From NCBI GenBank assembly GCA_026573805.1, contig JAIUSX010000019.1:4526001-4590000 (forward strand): a stretch of DNA of 64,000 nucleotides, in the 5' to 3' direction. Source of the DNA: Hesperophylax magnus. Its lineage: Eukaryota; Arthropoda; Insecta; Trichoptera; Limnephilidae. Positions within the stretch are counted from its first letter, which is position 1, and each line of letters opens with the position of its first letter. Positions 30,401 through 42,294 of this stretch are shown piece after piece. A program made the position numbers and the translations under genes. The notes under the pieces are model-generated. The model made no database searches and was not told the origin of the DNA. It saw only the letters and a program-made list of their open reading frames with translations.

Positions 30401-31236
30401 ACATAATATAGCAGGATTTAAATAGCATCTCCCATTTTCCATTTTCTTTCTGTGTCTCATTTTCTTAAGCAATGATCTACTAAATTTTACGAAGAGCGGA
30501 AACAGTACATCTTTACAGACTCCGGCAGATACGACTCTCATGTGGTCTTCCATATAACATGGAAGGAACTCAAAAGTTTTTTTTTATTTAATGTCGCATG
30601 TTTAACACAGTGTAGTATAAAGTAAACACACATCTGTTCTTCATCATAAAAAACAAGGTTTTTGGGTTCGGTGTAGAAATATCACTCTAAAAATCAAATC
30701 TCTTTAAAGAGGAATGTGACGGGCGGATACCAGGCAAGTAACGTGGATTTGATTTTTACACAAATCTACAGTTTTATTTCGAGTATGATGAAAACTTCCA
30801 CACTTAACCTACAAAACCAGAGGAAGGTTACTGTCTGCATGAAATTTTGAACGACACTGCGAAAAATAGTAGTTTGAGGCAATAATTGAATTTAAGCTAA
30901 ATTCTATTATATTTTATTTATAGCCACTTATTTTGAAGTCGAAAAGTGCAAAAAAGTTTTAAATTGTTGCAGTATAATATAATGTTGGAATTCCAAAAAT
31001 GATTAACGCTGATTTATTGAAATCTTGTTTAAAACGTGATTGCAATCCATTTCCGAATAAAATATTTGTTCATATATATCGGAACACATGTAGCTGTGCT
31101 TTTCCTGATAAATATAATACAGAAATGCGACAATATTAGATTTTTTATGAACACGTGTTCTGACACCCTAATAATAGATTCGTGTTTTACATACATTTTA
31201 TTATTATTATATTAAAATTTACGGTATCATATTATT

Positions 31237-31336
31237 CGGTCGCATCTACGAATTGAACCCAGGACCTTAGCCTTTCCAGGAGAGAGCAGTGCCCTGGCAA
31301 GGCTAAGGTCCTGGGTTCAATTTCTTGATGCGGCCG
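31237..31336. repeat. Palindrome of two head-to-head tRNA-like 3' halves
   Basis: Two 44-nt arms (31237-31280 and 31293-31336), about 88 percent complementary, flank a 12-nt spacer. Each arm carries a B-box-like TCCTGGGTTCAA and a CTAAGGTCCTGGGTTCAAT stretch also seen at 42455-42480. It is likely two inverted SINE ends. Confidence 0.85.
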
Positions 31337-31659
31337 TATCTTTTTCCGTTAAAAAAATCGTTTTAGAAAGTGAGGGAACCAAGAAGGAGTGAAAAGGAAA
31401 GATTAGGCCCTCTTCTCTCCTGGGACCTTCAGGGAACCAAGGGGGGTTGGAGAGGTGAGATGAGACCTGGGAAGACACATCGTGAAACCAGAAGACATAG
31501 CCTCATATATAATGACAACCCTGGTGAACTTTATAGAAGAGACCGGGCGACTGTTAAAGGAATGAGGTAAAATAGGATATAGCACTATATAATTGGCCTA
31601 TGGCCCAAGTGCTCACCGGAACTACTGGTATATATAAAAATTCTCCGCTTTATAATAAT

Positions 31660-32460
31660 AAAAAATGTTAATTGACGCTTCACGGAGAGGATGGACTGGA
31701 ACTTTATACAAAAAGTCGTAAAATCAGGGAAAAATATTAAGTGATTCTTCACGGAGAGGATGGAGGTAGACCTTTATAAAAAAAGTCTGAAATCATACAA
31801 AAAATGTGTAAAGTGACGCTTCACAGAAAGAATGGACTGGGCTCTTATACAAAAAAAGTCGTGAAATCAGACAAAAAAAATGTTAAGTGACCCTTTATGG
31901 AGAGGATGGACTGGACCTTTATAGAAAAAAATCTGAAATCAGACAAAAGATGTGTAAAGTGACGCTTCACAAAGAGAATAGACTGGGCCCTTGTACAAAA
32001 AATCTAAAATCAGACAAAAGATGTGTAAAGTGACGCTTCACGAAGAGAATAGACTGGGCCCTTATACAAAAAGTCGTGAAATCAGACAAAAAAAATGTTA
32101 AATGACGCTTCACGGAGAGGATGGACTGGACCTTTATAGAAAAAAGTCTGGAATCAGACAAAAAATGTGTAAAGTGACGCTTCACAGAGAGAATGGATTG
32201 GGCCCTTATAAAAAAGGTCATGAAATCAGACAAAAAATATGTAAAGTGACGCTTCACGAAGAGAATGGACTGGACCCTCATACAAAAAAGTCGTGAAATC
32301 AGACAAAAAAATGTTAAGTGAAGCTTCACGGAAAGGATGGACTGAGCTCTTATACAAAAAAAGTCGTGAAATCAGATTAAAAAAAATGTTAAGTGACGCT
32401 TTACGGAGAGAATAGACCTGGCCCTTATACAAAAAAGTTGTGAAATCAGACAAAATACTT
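31660..32460. repeat. ~72-bp tandem array, about eleven copies
   Basis: The unit contains AAGTGACGCTTCACGGAGAG, GATGGACTGG..CCTTATACAAAAA and GTCGTGAAATCAGACAAAAAA. Because 72 is divisible by three, several frames stay open for 60-120 codons on both strands (for example 31967-32329 minus). These are by-products of the repeat period and show no sign of being genes. Confidence 0.9.
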
Positions 32461-33039
32461 GATACATGAAAAAGTTTTATCTCTGCACTATAAAACAAAG
32501 ATCTTTTATCTCCCGTCTATCCATAAATTTTAAGCCAATTTATCGGTACGTCTTGTAACAGTAGACATTCAAATATCAGATGAGCATATTATTATTAATA
32601 CTGCATTGGTTTTGGCAATGGTATTCTCCATTTCGTCTGCGACTATAATTTATGCAGAGTTTTTGTGCATCCCAATCTCGCTTTTGCCGATCGAAGACAC
32701 TTACGTCATTTTTTGCAAACACGAATCTCACAACTAAATATCTTCCATTTGGTATAGGGTTATCCAAAAAGTCACAAATATGAAAAAGGAGATAGATACC
32801 TACCTAATGACATTAATTGTTGAAACAATATCAACAATTTTTGAATCAATATCAATAATTATCAGAAAATTAATTATAAAAAGACTTGGTTTTTAAGTGA
32901 ATAACACACCGAACTTCTCTCAATCGTCTGTATCCAATGAAAATATGGCATTCTCACATCTGGTACATTGTGCGTCTGAAGGTAACGGGGCGGAGAAGGA
33001 GATGGGAAGAGAAAGGCGGAGAAATACCTGGCTATTCAG

Positions 33040-33262
33040 ATCTGGTCGCCAAACACGGTAAAAGCCATTTCTAGAACTTTCCAATTCTGAATTGTAGCAT
33101 TTACTCTGGAATGTTCCGGAAACACACTACTTATATATTATTATGAATTAATAAATTATTGGAAAATAACACACTTTAATTAAATAAAACAAACTTAAGC
33201 ACACGATGATTTGAACCTGCGACTTCCGGATTCATAGCCTTGCCCTTTGACCACAGAGACCA
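33040..33262 (-). mobile_element. tRNA-derived SINE, diverged copy 2
   Basis: Same layout as 16530-16777: GATCTGGTCGCCAAACACGG at the tail, an AT-rich middle, then CACACGATGATTTGAACCTGCGACTTCCGGATTCATAGCC..ACCACAGAGACC for the head. B box and A box are both decayed. Confidence 0.75.
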
Positions 33263-33264
33263 AA

Positions 33265-34648
33265 AAAGATTGCAACCGAAACTCAAACTAGGGACCTCCA
33301 TATTTCTTGAATATTATTTTTGAAATTCCACGTATGCAAATATAGATGATTTCGTAGATAGTATTTCATACAACAGTAAAACAGATGCTGACTTTGAACA
33401 CGATGATATTTATACATAAAATAATATATAACCTAATACCAAAATACTTTTCAAAGTAAATTGTATACAACAAGGACATTCACAAACTAATACAAGAACG
33501 AGCAATGAAATTAGGCTACTAAGAAAGCATAAAGCAATACACAAAATAATTTACAGTGTAAAGGAATACAATAAAGTCTGCACCAATTGATAGATTCAAG
33601 CTAGATTGTAGGAGGCATATTAATAACAGAAAATGCTATAAATAATAAAAATGTAATTATGTATGAATATAATTAATAATAAATTAGACATTTGTAAACT
33701 TCGATGTATAAATGGCTAAAATAAAATTAATAAAAAATGTTCAATTTTGAATTCCAACAAATTAATAAAGATAAACTTATGTTAACAAGACAAGGTTCTT
33801 ATGCAAAGAACAAAGGACAGCAAAATAATTATTCCTTATAATAATTATTAATGTGTCATAGTAAAGAAGTAGGTACTTAATTTAGTCAAATTTAATTTCT
33901 CACAAACAAATTTTAGTATGCTCCATCTTTGTAACTCCCTGTGCGTGTATTCCACGTAAAAAAAATTTGCATCGCTTGAAAATCCAATCATTGCACTAAA
34001 TTTTAAACTAATAAGATACAGTTCTCTTTTGTTGTGGAATCTAATAAAGATTTAACATTGAGATAACAAATGTTTTGTTGTTATTTATGCGTTGATTTAA
34101 ATTGCGATACACTATTTTTCTGCTCTTCCGTGGAAAATATGTTAGTATCACAGCGAAATATAATTTGTATGTATTGATAAATATTAATATTCGTTTATCA
34201 TTCACTTTTTATGTAAATTACTTAAATGCAAAAATTCCTTCTAGAAAAATCACAATTTACTTCATTGATCTTCGCTGATATTATAACAAGAAAATTGTCC
34301 GGAAAGATAGGTTTCGTTCTTTCTCGTGCGTTGATATAACTTCCATACGTTTACTTCTCTTGTGTCTATGATATCGTTATTCTGCTTTGACAGTTATGGA
34401 AAAATACTATTAATTAACAATAATCTCACTATTTCAAAAAAATTGCAAGATCATACGACTCAAAGTACACAGGTATTGCATCATATTTCAATACATCCCT
34501 TTAGATACAATCTCACAAAAAAATCACAGAAAGTTCTTTTTTAACCGAACCGACAAGCGTAGTTATCAGAAAAATTTCTGAGGTAGGAACACATTTGTAA
34601 AAGTGTATAAGTAAATAGTGTAACAAAATATTCAAATTTGGAAACAAG
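33265..34648. other. AT-rich DNA without recognised genes
   Basis: No ORF with a motif. 33465-33660 has a LINE-tail feel (repeated A-rich, Lys/Asn-coding codons) but no domain can be read. Nothing else supported. Confidence 0.35.
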
Positions 34649-35072
34649 TTAAGGCGATGCCACACGTAGTAATGCAAAATCATGTGTTTTTGGTTTGAAA
34701 ATTTGGTCGCCTAGAAATGTTGCAGATGCTTTAATTAAATGCTGCAAGTAGAATACATCTTGGCCTTTGAAATAGTCGAGTATTTTTTAGATAAGTCTTT
34801 TTATAAGCCCAGAAAAAAATAATGTATAAGGCCTATGAAAACTGCTTTAAAGTTCAAAATCTCCTACTTACGAACCCATTTTCGGTTATGATTTTATTGT
34901 ATAATGTGGCAAATTAAATGAAAGGCACTTTTTGGCCATGTTTTTTTCTTTCATAAATCAAAACAGGCGGATGGTGTTAAGCGGGAATTTAAACCTTATC
35001 GCCATCTACGTAAGGGTTGTTATTGATAGCGGCTCAATTTAAAATATTACACGACGTAGTGCATCGCTTTAA
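34649..35072 (-). mobile_element. TTAA MITE (GGCGATGC family), copy 4, internally deleted
   Basis: TTAAGGCGATGCCACACGTAGT at 34649 and ACGACGTAGTGCATCGCTTTAA ending at 35072. Relative to the intact copy it lacks about 60 bp near 34915. Confidence 0.85.
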
Positions 35073-35740
35073 AACTTTTGTTTACCGGATTTGGGATTTG
35101 TAATTAAGTTAAATAAAAAGGGCATCGTAAGCAGATTTTATTTTCGCTGACTAAATAGTGATATTACAATGCGAGTTGCTTGTATACTGTCAGATTAATT
35201 TATTTACAAATCACATAAAGGTTCAGATGGTCACGTCACCCGCCTTCCCGCTCTGGAACTTGGTTTGTTCGTGACTATGGCAGAGATAATAAAATGTTTG
35301 CAATATTTTACATGCGTAGTAAGTTAATGTGATTGTAAACTTGAAAAGCGTGTCCTTAAGTAGTGATATAAATTGGCATATACCAGAAGTAGGTTCATAA
35401 AGAAATATGTTAGTATATTACTCTTATTAGGTTGTAGTTAATAAACAGACTGCGTAAATTGTAATAAAATAATAACAACATAAAATTTATTTTACTGTTT
35501 AATACATAGAAATTGTTTGTGTGGCCTTATGCAGCGTTATTATCGTGAATTTATTGAGAAATATATGTAATCTCTACCAGGAGCGCATGTAAAAGGTAAA
35601 GATTGATTTATGTACAGTAACTTCACACAAGAGAAGAGAACCTGCGGAACATCATTTTACGCAGTTAAACCGTAGGTATCTTTGCCAACATCTCTATGCC
35701 TACATATGTAATTTTGATTAATATTTATAAATTATTTGAC
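35073..35740. other. AT-rich DNA without recognised features
   Basis: No ORF or shared repeat recognised. Confidence 0.4.
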
Positions 35741-35810
35741 CCTTTTTGTAGGAGGGAGGAAACACAGAAGCTCTTATCGTTATAACATTGTAATTATTCT
35801 TCATCTGTAA

Positions 35811-36260
35811 TCAATTGATATAAAATACTTCAATTCATACAAAATACTTCAATTGATATAAAATACTTCAATTGACATAAAATACTTCAATTGATATAAA
35901 ATACTTCAATTGATATGAAATACTTCAATTGATATAAAATACTTCAATTGACATAAAATATTTCAATTGATATAAAATACTTCAATTGATATGAAATACT
36001 TCAATTGATATAAAATACTTCAATTGATATAAAATACTTCAATTGATATGAAATACTTCAATTGATATAAAATACTTCAATTGATATAAAATACTTCAAT
36101 TGACATAAAATACTTCAATTGATATAAAATACTTCAATTGATATGAAATACTTCAATTGATATAAAATACTTCAATTGTTATGAAATGCTTCAATCGATA
36201 TAAAATACTTCAATTGATATGAAATACTTCAATTGATATAAAATACTTCAATTGATATAA
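35811..36260 (+). repeat. 19-bp minisatellite, about 23 copies
   Basis: The unit is TTCAATTGATATAAAATAC. Most copies are identical; GATATGAAATAC and GACATAAAATAC variants recur at quasi-regular intervals of about three to four units. This suggests a higher-order unit was amplified. CAATTG sits in every unit. No ORF. Confidence 0.95.
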
Positions 36261-36274
36261 ATTTCCGTTAGTGG

Positions 36275-36488
36275 AGGATATTTGATCGTCTCCCGTCTCC
36301 AGAGGACTTTCAGGGGGGACTCCGTACAGAGATAATGGTAATCTTCGTTTGGCGTTGTCTGCGCGATAAGGTTCCCATGGGGTGGCAGAGAGGTGCTTCG
36401 AAAGAACGCATTCGTTGCTCCAGCAACATTTCCGTAGCGCTGCAGTACCTCGGCAGGCGGGATAGTTGGCGAAAAGCGTTATTGTAAG
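36275..36488 (+). other. GC-rich open frame next to the minisatellite, unrecognised
   Basis: After an in-frame TAG an open frame of about 67 codons runs through a GC-rich block and ends in TAA at about 36486. It reads RLPSPEDFQGGLRTEIM and then WQRGASKERIRCSSNISVAL before ending KALL. There is no recognised domain. The block may be the 3' region of a retrotransposon whose TTGTAGGAGGGAGGAAACAC core lies at 35747-35766. Confidence 0.3.
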
Positions 36489-36564
36489 CTAATTTTAGCT
36501 TATTCCATTATGTGGATGCAATGTACACACTTCATCAAAATAGAAATCAATAACTAAAATTCAC

Positions 36565-37230
36565 GTAACCTTTTAGGTAACAGCCTCCGTGATCAATGGG
36601 TAAGACTGCCATAAAGATATCCACCAATATACATGGGAAAGAGGAAATGAGAGGTCAATTATTGATTTTGTAGTAATTGACTCTAGGTTGAGAGCCGTTA
36701 CCGAGGACACAAGAGTTTTCAGAGGGGCTGAGGTAGAAACTGACCACTTTCTTCTAGTGTCCAGAGTAAACCTCTTTCACGGTTGGAGCTCTAAAGTGAA
36801 AACGGTACTAACTCCAACAAGAGTCAAAATAGAAAAACTGCAAAACATAAATGTGAAAAGTAAATATGTGAATTGTGCAGAGATAAGATTTAATGAGAAG
36901 GAAATGGATGGTCTAAGCATAGACGAAACATAGAACCACATAAAAGTTTGTCTATGTGAATCTGCTAGAGAGTTTTGTGGTATAAGTACGCACGGTAGGA
37001 AGAAAGGGAATGCATGGTGGGATGATGAGATTAAAGCACTGGTCTCAGAGAAAAATAAGCTTCCAGCGAAGAGAAGGATCCAGCGAAAGAAGTATATAAG
37101 GAATGTAAGAAAAAAATTAAGAGTGAAAGAAAGAAAGAAACGCCTGGAAGATGAAGAAGGAATGAAAATGACAAACCATTTCCAAGAAAACATTAAGTGG
37201 TTTTGGAAGGAAGTCAAAAGGTCTGGCTAG
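36565..37230 (+). pseudogene. APE-type endonuclease / linker fragment of an RTE-like LINE
   Basis: In one + frame, YTWERGNERSIIDFVVIDSRL is followed by TRVFRGAEVETDHFLLVSRV, the last part of an APE endonuclease with the catalytic Asp-His pair (TDH). After one in-frame TAG (36931-36933) the same frame continues through CESAREFCGI and NAWWDDEIKALVSEKNK to SGSG-less NIKWFWKEVKRSG and TAG at 37228-37230. The order endonuclease end, WWDDE, Lys/Arg-rich linker is typical of RTE-clade ORF2 upstream of the RT. The RT is absent. The minus-strand frame 36777-37217 is a shadow. Confidence 0.8.
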
Positions 37231-37254
37231 GAGAACACTAGGCAGGAGGAGATG

Positions 37255-37420
37255 TGGTTGAGAGAAGGGGGTCGTGACGACGTTATTAGCCGTTGACGTA
37301 TCGACCGATGCAGATTTCTCGGCACATTGGTTGTTCTTGAATGAAACTAGCAAACCGGTTCGCGAGCGGAGGCGGAAGTGTCCGACGAATGTTGCACTAT
37401 TAGGCGGGAATTATAAAACA
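37255..37420. other. GC-richer block, unrecognised
   Basis: Overlapping frames on both strands (37274-37462 plus and 37117-37353 minus) exist because the block is GC-rich; neither shows a motif. It follows the LINE fragment directly and may belong to another repeat. Confidence 0.3.
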
Positions 37421-37489
37421 AACACAAACAAGCAAACTATTAAATTAATACCTACTTTTTAATTTATTTAATTTTAATGCTTCTTACTA

Positions 37490-37575
37490 TTTAGAGCCAG
37501 TGGGACTATGGCAACCCCGATCGGGGTATGTTGTGAAGCTGAAGAAGGATGTGGGAAAAAGGAGTGTGGAGAAGT
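37490..37575 (+). repeat. AATTGGGG-family terminal-repeat fragment
   Basis: AGAGCCAGTGGGACTATGGCAACCCCGATCGGGGTATGTTGTGAAGCTGAAGAAGG matches 6590-6640 and 47600-47650. Confidence 0.65.
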
Positions 37576-37579
37576 AGAC

Positions 37580-38520
37580 GTATTTAGTTTCGATTTAACA
37601 TAAATAAAAATAACAACAATACTGAAAATGAAAATTATCATAATTGTGCAAAAAGTTATATCAAATAATTTAGGCTAGGTATGAAAATATATTTTTTACA
37701 CAACAGTTGATTTTTAATTTAAAATTTATAGGATTTTTCGTAAGCTTTTACAAATTTAAAAAATAATAGTTTTCAAATTTCGCTGTCAATAAATCTTGTT
37801 AAATGTCGCCTGCCTAAGGTCAAATAAAGGTTATACACCTATCTAACAACCTCCTTGGTTTGGTGCTTATGATACTTAACTACGAATTCTCTATTCTAAT
37901 TCAGACGTCCACAATTATTTTTATTTAATTAACACGATACAATACCCTAAAATAACGTAAGAATCTTAACGTCGTAAGTGAAGAAGCCGTGCATAAAAAT
38001 ATACAACTCGCAGTCCTGTGTATTGGACAGACCTACGGTAGAATTTACCTTAGCAAATCTCTTAACTAAAGTAGGAATTGTAACAACATAAGTGATGAAG
38101 TTATGTAAAAACAATATTTGCCGGGTGACTCGGAGAAATGGATGGACGTACGGTCGAATTTGCCTTGGCAGGCATAGAAAGTTTATCTTTCAATGGGGTT
38201 AATCAGGAATTATTCCTGATGAATGTATTACTAAAATCTCAAATGTTTCAAAGAGAAATTCAATGTCTAAAAAAATAAAATCCGGTGCTTACTGTTAAAT
38301 TTGTACTTGAAAAACTTTTAATACAATTTTTAAACCGTTGTACATAAAATATTTGAGTGGTTAGATATTGTTTTTATTAATCTTAAATATAAATAACTTA
38401 CATCCATAGAAATCGGTCAAAAAATATGCACCTATTTATATTTTTTCGTTACAAATTCGTCGGAATTGATGAAAATGTGAGCTACGACCGAAACCCCCGT
38501 TATTAGATTCTCAAGAAATG
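37580..38520. other. AT-rich DNA without recognised features
   Basis: No ORF of note. A two-part similarity between 37975-38060 and 38080-38160 (GTAAGTGAAGAAG..GTG/GTAAAAACAA..., then ACGG..GAATTT.CCTT) indicates a local diverged duplication. Confidence 0.35.
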
Positions 38521-39040
38521 ATTTTTTTTTTTTTTTTTTTTTTTTACAGTCATACCGCACAAGAGTCCCAACTGCTCCCGTCTGGAGCCAGTGAGACTAT
38601 GGCATCCCCAATTGGGGTATAAGGTGGGGAAGTACCTGGCTATTCAGATCTGGTCACCAAACACGGCTAAAGCCATTTCAAGCAACGTTTCAATTCTGAA
38701 TGGTGGTCTTACACCAGGGCAATACTGAGAGTATCTTCCACTCTGGAACGTGCCGCAAATATACGTTATATTATTTTAAATTAATTAATTGTGAAATATC
38801 ACAAATTAATCAAATAAAATTTATTTGCGCACGCCGGGTTCGAACCCGCGACCTTCGGATCTGTAGTCAAAAGCGTATACCACTAGACCACGCCGGCCGT
38901 CAGATTAGTCAGATACATCTACACCTCCCGCTTCTCCATCTCCTTTCCCTCCCTACAACCTTCAGCCTCACAACCCCAATTGGAAATATCATGGTCTCAC
39001 TGTCTCCAGACGGTTGGAAGCAGTTGGGTCTCTAACTGCA
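38521..39040. mobile_element. Composite element: inverted terminal arms enclosing a SINE
   Basis: After a T-run (38521-38546), the arm 38567-38625 (CCCAACTGCTCCCGTCTGGAGCC..AATTGGGG) is mirrored by the inverted arm 38960-39035. Between them lies the tRNA-derived SINE 38650-38898. The inverted arm structure suggests that the dispersed AATTGGGG fragments elsewhere are solo arms of such an element. Confidence 0.65.
38650..38898 (-). mobile_element. tRNA-derived SINE, copy 3
   Basis: Nearly identical to 16530-16777 including the tRNA-like head (38827-38898 on the minus strand, anticodon-loop CTACAGA). The close match of two copies 22 kb apart points to recent activity. The + frame 38700-39035 that runs across it is not a gene. 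Confidence 0.87.
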
Positions 39041-40384
39041 ATATATTGTTCACATCATTGGGACATCAAACACAAGATCATTAATTATACTACAGGATTA
39101 GATTATAGGAGAAATATGATAAATTGAGGGATTCTACTGAGTTCTTGGAGGAAGATTCACAAAAACACAACACTTTGAAATTAGAAATTTGTGGTGGTAT
39201 GAGTTTAGTTATGTATGATAAATATGTACTGGACTAATATGTTATTTATACTATTCAAATGTAAAAGCCCTTTAAAATGGCGTTAATAAATTAATAAATA
39301 AATTAATATTCTGAGCATTCATAATTATCATTTTAAACGCATTTATCAAATTATTTGTTCATATGAAACAGATACAGCGATGTGACATTATAATTTGAAT
39401 TAAAACCATAACGTATTTATTTATTTATTTTAATATCAACGTTATAAAATATACCATATACAGTAAATTATAAACAGAGACATCAGAAAATATGCAATTA
39501 ACAGAAACTCTAGATGGATATAAAAAGTTAGAGATACAAGTACATGCAAAACTTATAGGTAGACTAGGTTAGATTAGTATTGATTGAAATATATAATAGT
39601 ATAGATACATGATATAATATATTACAATAGCTAAAATGCATGCATTTATTTTCAGGTTTTGGTTGAAAGTAGGTAAGTGCCAATCAAGCTGTTTGTTCAC
39701 TGTATTGAATATTATTATTGACCCAAGTTTTCTCAGTTGCCCCCACTTATTAAACACCACTTCTATTTTTTATACCGGTTTCGCTACAATCGTAGCCTCG
39801 TCAGGGCTGTATAATATGGAAACGAATATAATACGAAACCCGGTCAGCATTAAGGCCTTTTTTTGGGAAAAATATTTTGCAAAAAAATGCGTCAAATTTG
39901 GAAAAAAAAATCTTTGTAATACGAATGGGATCAAATCAATTCGTTTCTCGGGAATATCAAAAAGCAAAAAGTGTAGATTTTTTTCATTTTTTTAACAATT
40001 AAGTTGATTAGTTGCTGAGTGAACAAACGTGTCAGGTTTCCACCTATGCCTCATCACGGTACAAGCAAAATGTTCGCTTACAATGATTTTAGTAGGTGGA
40101 ATTAAAATATTAGTTCTTCTTTTCATAAAAATATTGCAAAAACAGAAAACAAAAAAAGTTTTGTATGGTTTTCAAAATAATATTTCGATATAGGTAAATA
40201 ATGTGTAGATAGGTACTGCATGGATCAAAAAATAATTTAAATTAATAATAATTTTATTTTTGTTATGAAGCTGGAGAATGAAATAAAAAATATTAAAAAA
40301 TCATCCGGCAGTAAACATTTTTTTTTTTACTATAATACATTTACTTATATTAAATGATAATATATACCTTTTTTTCGTTTGTCT
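39041..40384. other. AT-rich DNA with a small unplaced GC-richer patch
   Basis: Around 39768-39812 a TTTATACCGGTTTCGCTACAATCGTAGCCTCGTCAGGG phrase looks like part of a repeat, but no second copy was found. The frames on both strands (39636-39995, 39770-39967) show no domain. Confidence 0.3.
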
Positions 40385-40665
40385 GAGAACTGAACCTTCC
40401 TACCAGGGGATTGGTGTCAAACACGCTAACAATTCAGCCAAATCCCTATTGGGTAGGATTGACATTTATTTCGTATATTAACTGCTGTAATGTCATACAA
40501 TTTCAGAGAAATGCGTATGTGTTCGCGTGTGTATGCATTATTGCAACCAAGTTGGTAGAATGAATTTTCATCGACAATGAGCCTATCTGCCGAGTTTCAG
40601 CTCTATCGGATATCGGGAAGTGGGTGAATTTCCAATTCAAAGATTACACTTAATTCATACATCAA
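40385..40665 (+). repeat. Dispersed repeat family G, copy 5
   Basis: The most complete copy: GAACTGAACCTTCCTACCAGG, CCAAATCCCTATTGGGTAGG, TGTCATACAATTTCAGAGAAATGCGTATGTGTTCGCGTGTGTATGC, then TCATCGACAATGAGCCTATCTGCCGAGTTTCAGCTC and ATATCGGGAAGTGGGTGAATTT. Confidence 0.8.
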
Positions 40666-41639
40666 TGCAAAAAACAAAAGTGAAATTCAAATAAGTATAT
40701 ATAAAAATTATATATAGTCGAATTTAATCGCAAGTCTAAATTTAAACGGAATTGACAAATTTCGCTATTTGCGGGGTAAGAGGGGACTGCCGGAGGTGTT
40801 CAAATACATTTTTTAAATTTTCTATACCATCGGCGTGTACATTTGTCATACACGTTACAAGCATCACATTTTCCATAAATTGACATTTCAGAACCTTTTT
40901 TAAACTAAGCCCACACAGGAGCCTTGAGAAAAAATAATTTTCCTTAGAGCCTATGTCATTTTTGGGGATGCTAAACTGAAACTATGCACCAGACAACGAC
41001 ACAAGTAGCGTTTGATCTAGAAATCCGAGCTAAGGCTATATAAATTGTACGCATCAACAATCACCCTTTATAACATTTTCATCAAACGTACAAACAGATT
41101 TTCTGCTTTACGGTTAAGATATTATTACACACTTCATTTAAATTTAATTAATTTCTCGCATTTATTGCCCAAAACTTTACAAAACGCCAACTAAAATTGA
41201 CAAGTCAACCTTTTGAAAATCTTGCTTAGCAAAACGTGAACACCATCATCTCGCCCCAAGTCTTCCGATCATCTCTATGTGAGAAGATGCAGCACGGCTG
41301 TGGAAGAAGAAGACATAGAAGAAGAACTGGGGGTGGTGGGTGAAGGGGGGAGGGCGTGGCTCCTACCTACTAGGGTCAATGCCCCCCAATGTTTGGACAA
41401 GAAGTAGCGAGAGAATAAAGAGTGGTACCAGCAAGAAGTGTAGTTAAATTTGGTGTGTTTTGTATATCGATTGTACACGGAGTTGAGTTTTAGTTGAAAA
41501 GTTGGTTTAAAATTGTGACAATTAATACCACTACTTGTTGCGTTCCACGAATTAATGATTTGAGATTTTCACAACCTAAAGTTAATACTACGATAATTCG
41601 TGGTATTAACTTGATTTGTGATTATTTTTCAGTTATTAC

Positions 41640-41935
41640 TCCTTCTATACCCAACGTTTCGAACGGCATTGCGGTGTTCATCATCAATCTGCCCAGATGA
41701 TGGACACCGCAATGCTGTTATTTTTTGGGTTACTACGCCGTATTGCGCTTCCTCCTTATTTGGCCAATGTTTCGGACAGCGTTACAGAATCCATCATCAC
41801 ATATACCCCGATAACGGACAATATAACGCTGTGATTTTCGGGTTATTTTTTGGGTTACTATGCCGCGTTGAGCTTCCTCTTTCTTTACCCAATGTTTTGA
41901 ATGGCGTTGCGGTGTCTATCATCACATCTGTTCCA
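41640..41935 (+). repeat. Family I repeats, several partial units in tandem
   Basis: Three to four units of GGTTACTACGCCGTATTGCGCTTCCTCC..., CCCAACGTTTCGGACAGCGTTGC and GTCCATCATCA follow one another with inverted pieces (GATGATGGACACCGCAATGC at 41696). The frame 41618-41995 is a by-product. Confidence 0.7.
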
Positions 41936-42294
41936 ATGGTTTTTTTTTATTTATTTAAGGAGAAAACACAGATACAGACAGTTAATAAAAGATAATTAAT
42001 GTCGTGAGAATTCGCCTGCATCCTAATTATTTCTCACGGATTGACTTAGTATATAAAAATTTAAAATATTTTTTACATGTAAATAGGGAAAAAGTAATAG
42101 ATTCATATAAAAAAATTATTTTGTATATAGACAATGATGGTGGACCATATAACGTTATTAGAACCACAAATTGTAAAAATGGACGGTAAGATAATGAAGA
42201 CAATGTTAGTAGTTCTTATCCAAAGTACGATACAGTTAAATATATGACCCAAAGAAATAGGTTCTCAGTAAAGTTTTTTAGATTCTCACGGCCA

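Noticed and set aside
31967..32329. 120-codon minus-strand repeat protein
   Set aside because: Explained by a 72-bp DNA repeat; equally open frames occur on the other strand and no start or domain is credible.
35811..36260. CRISPR-like repeat array
   Set aside because: The 19-bp units are contiguous with no spacers and the context is a eukaryotic nuclear genome; it is a minisatellite.
36777..37217. 146-codon Phe/Ser-rich minus-strand frame
   Set aside because: Shadow of the Lys/Glu-rich LINE coding sequence on the + strand.
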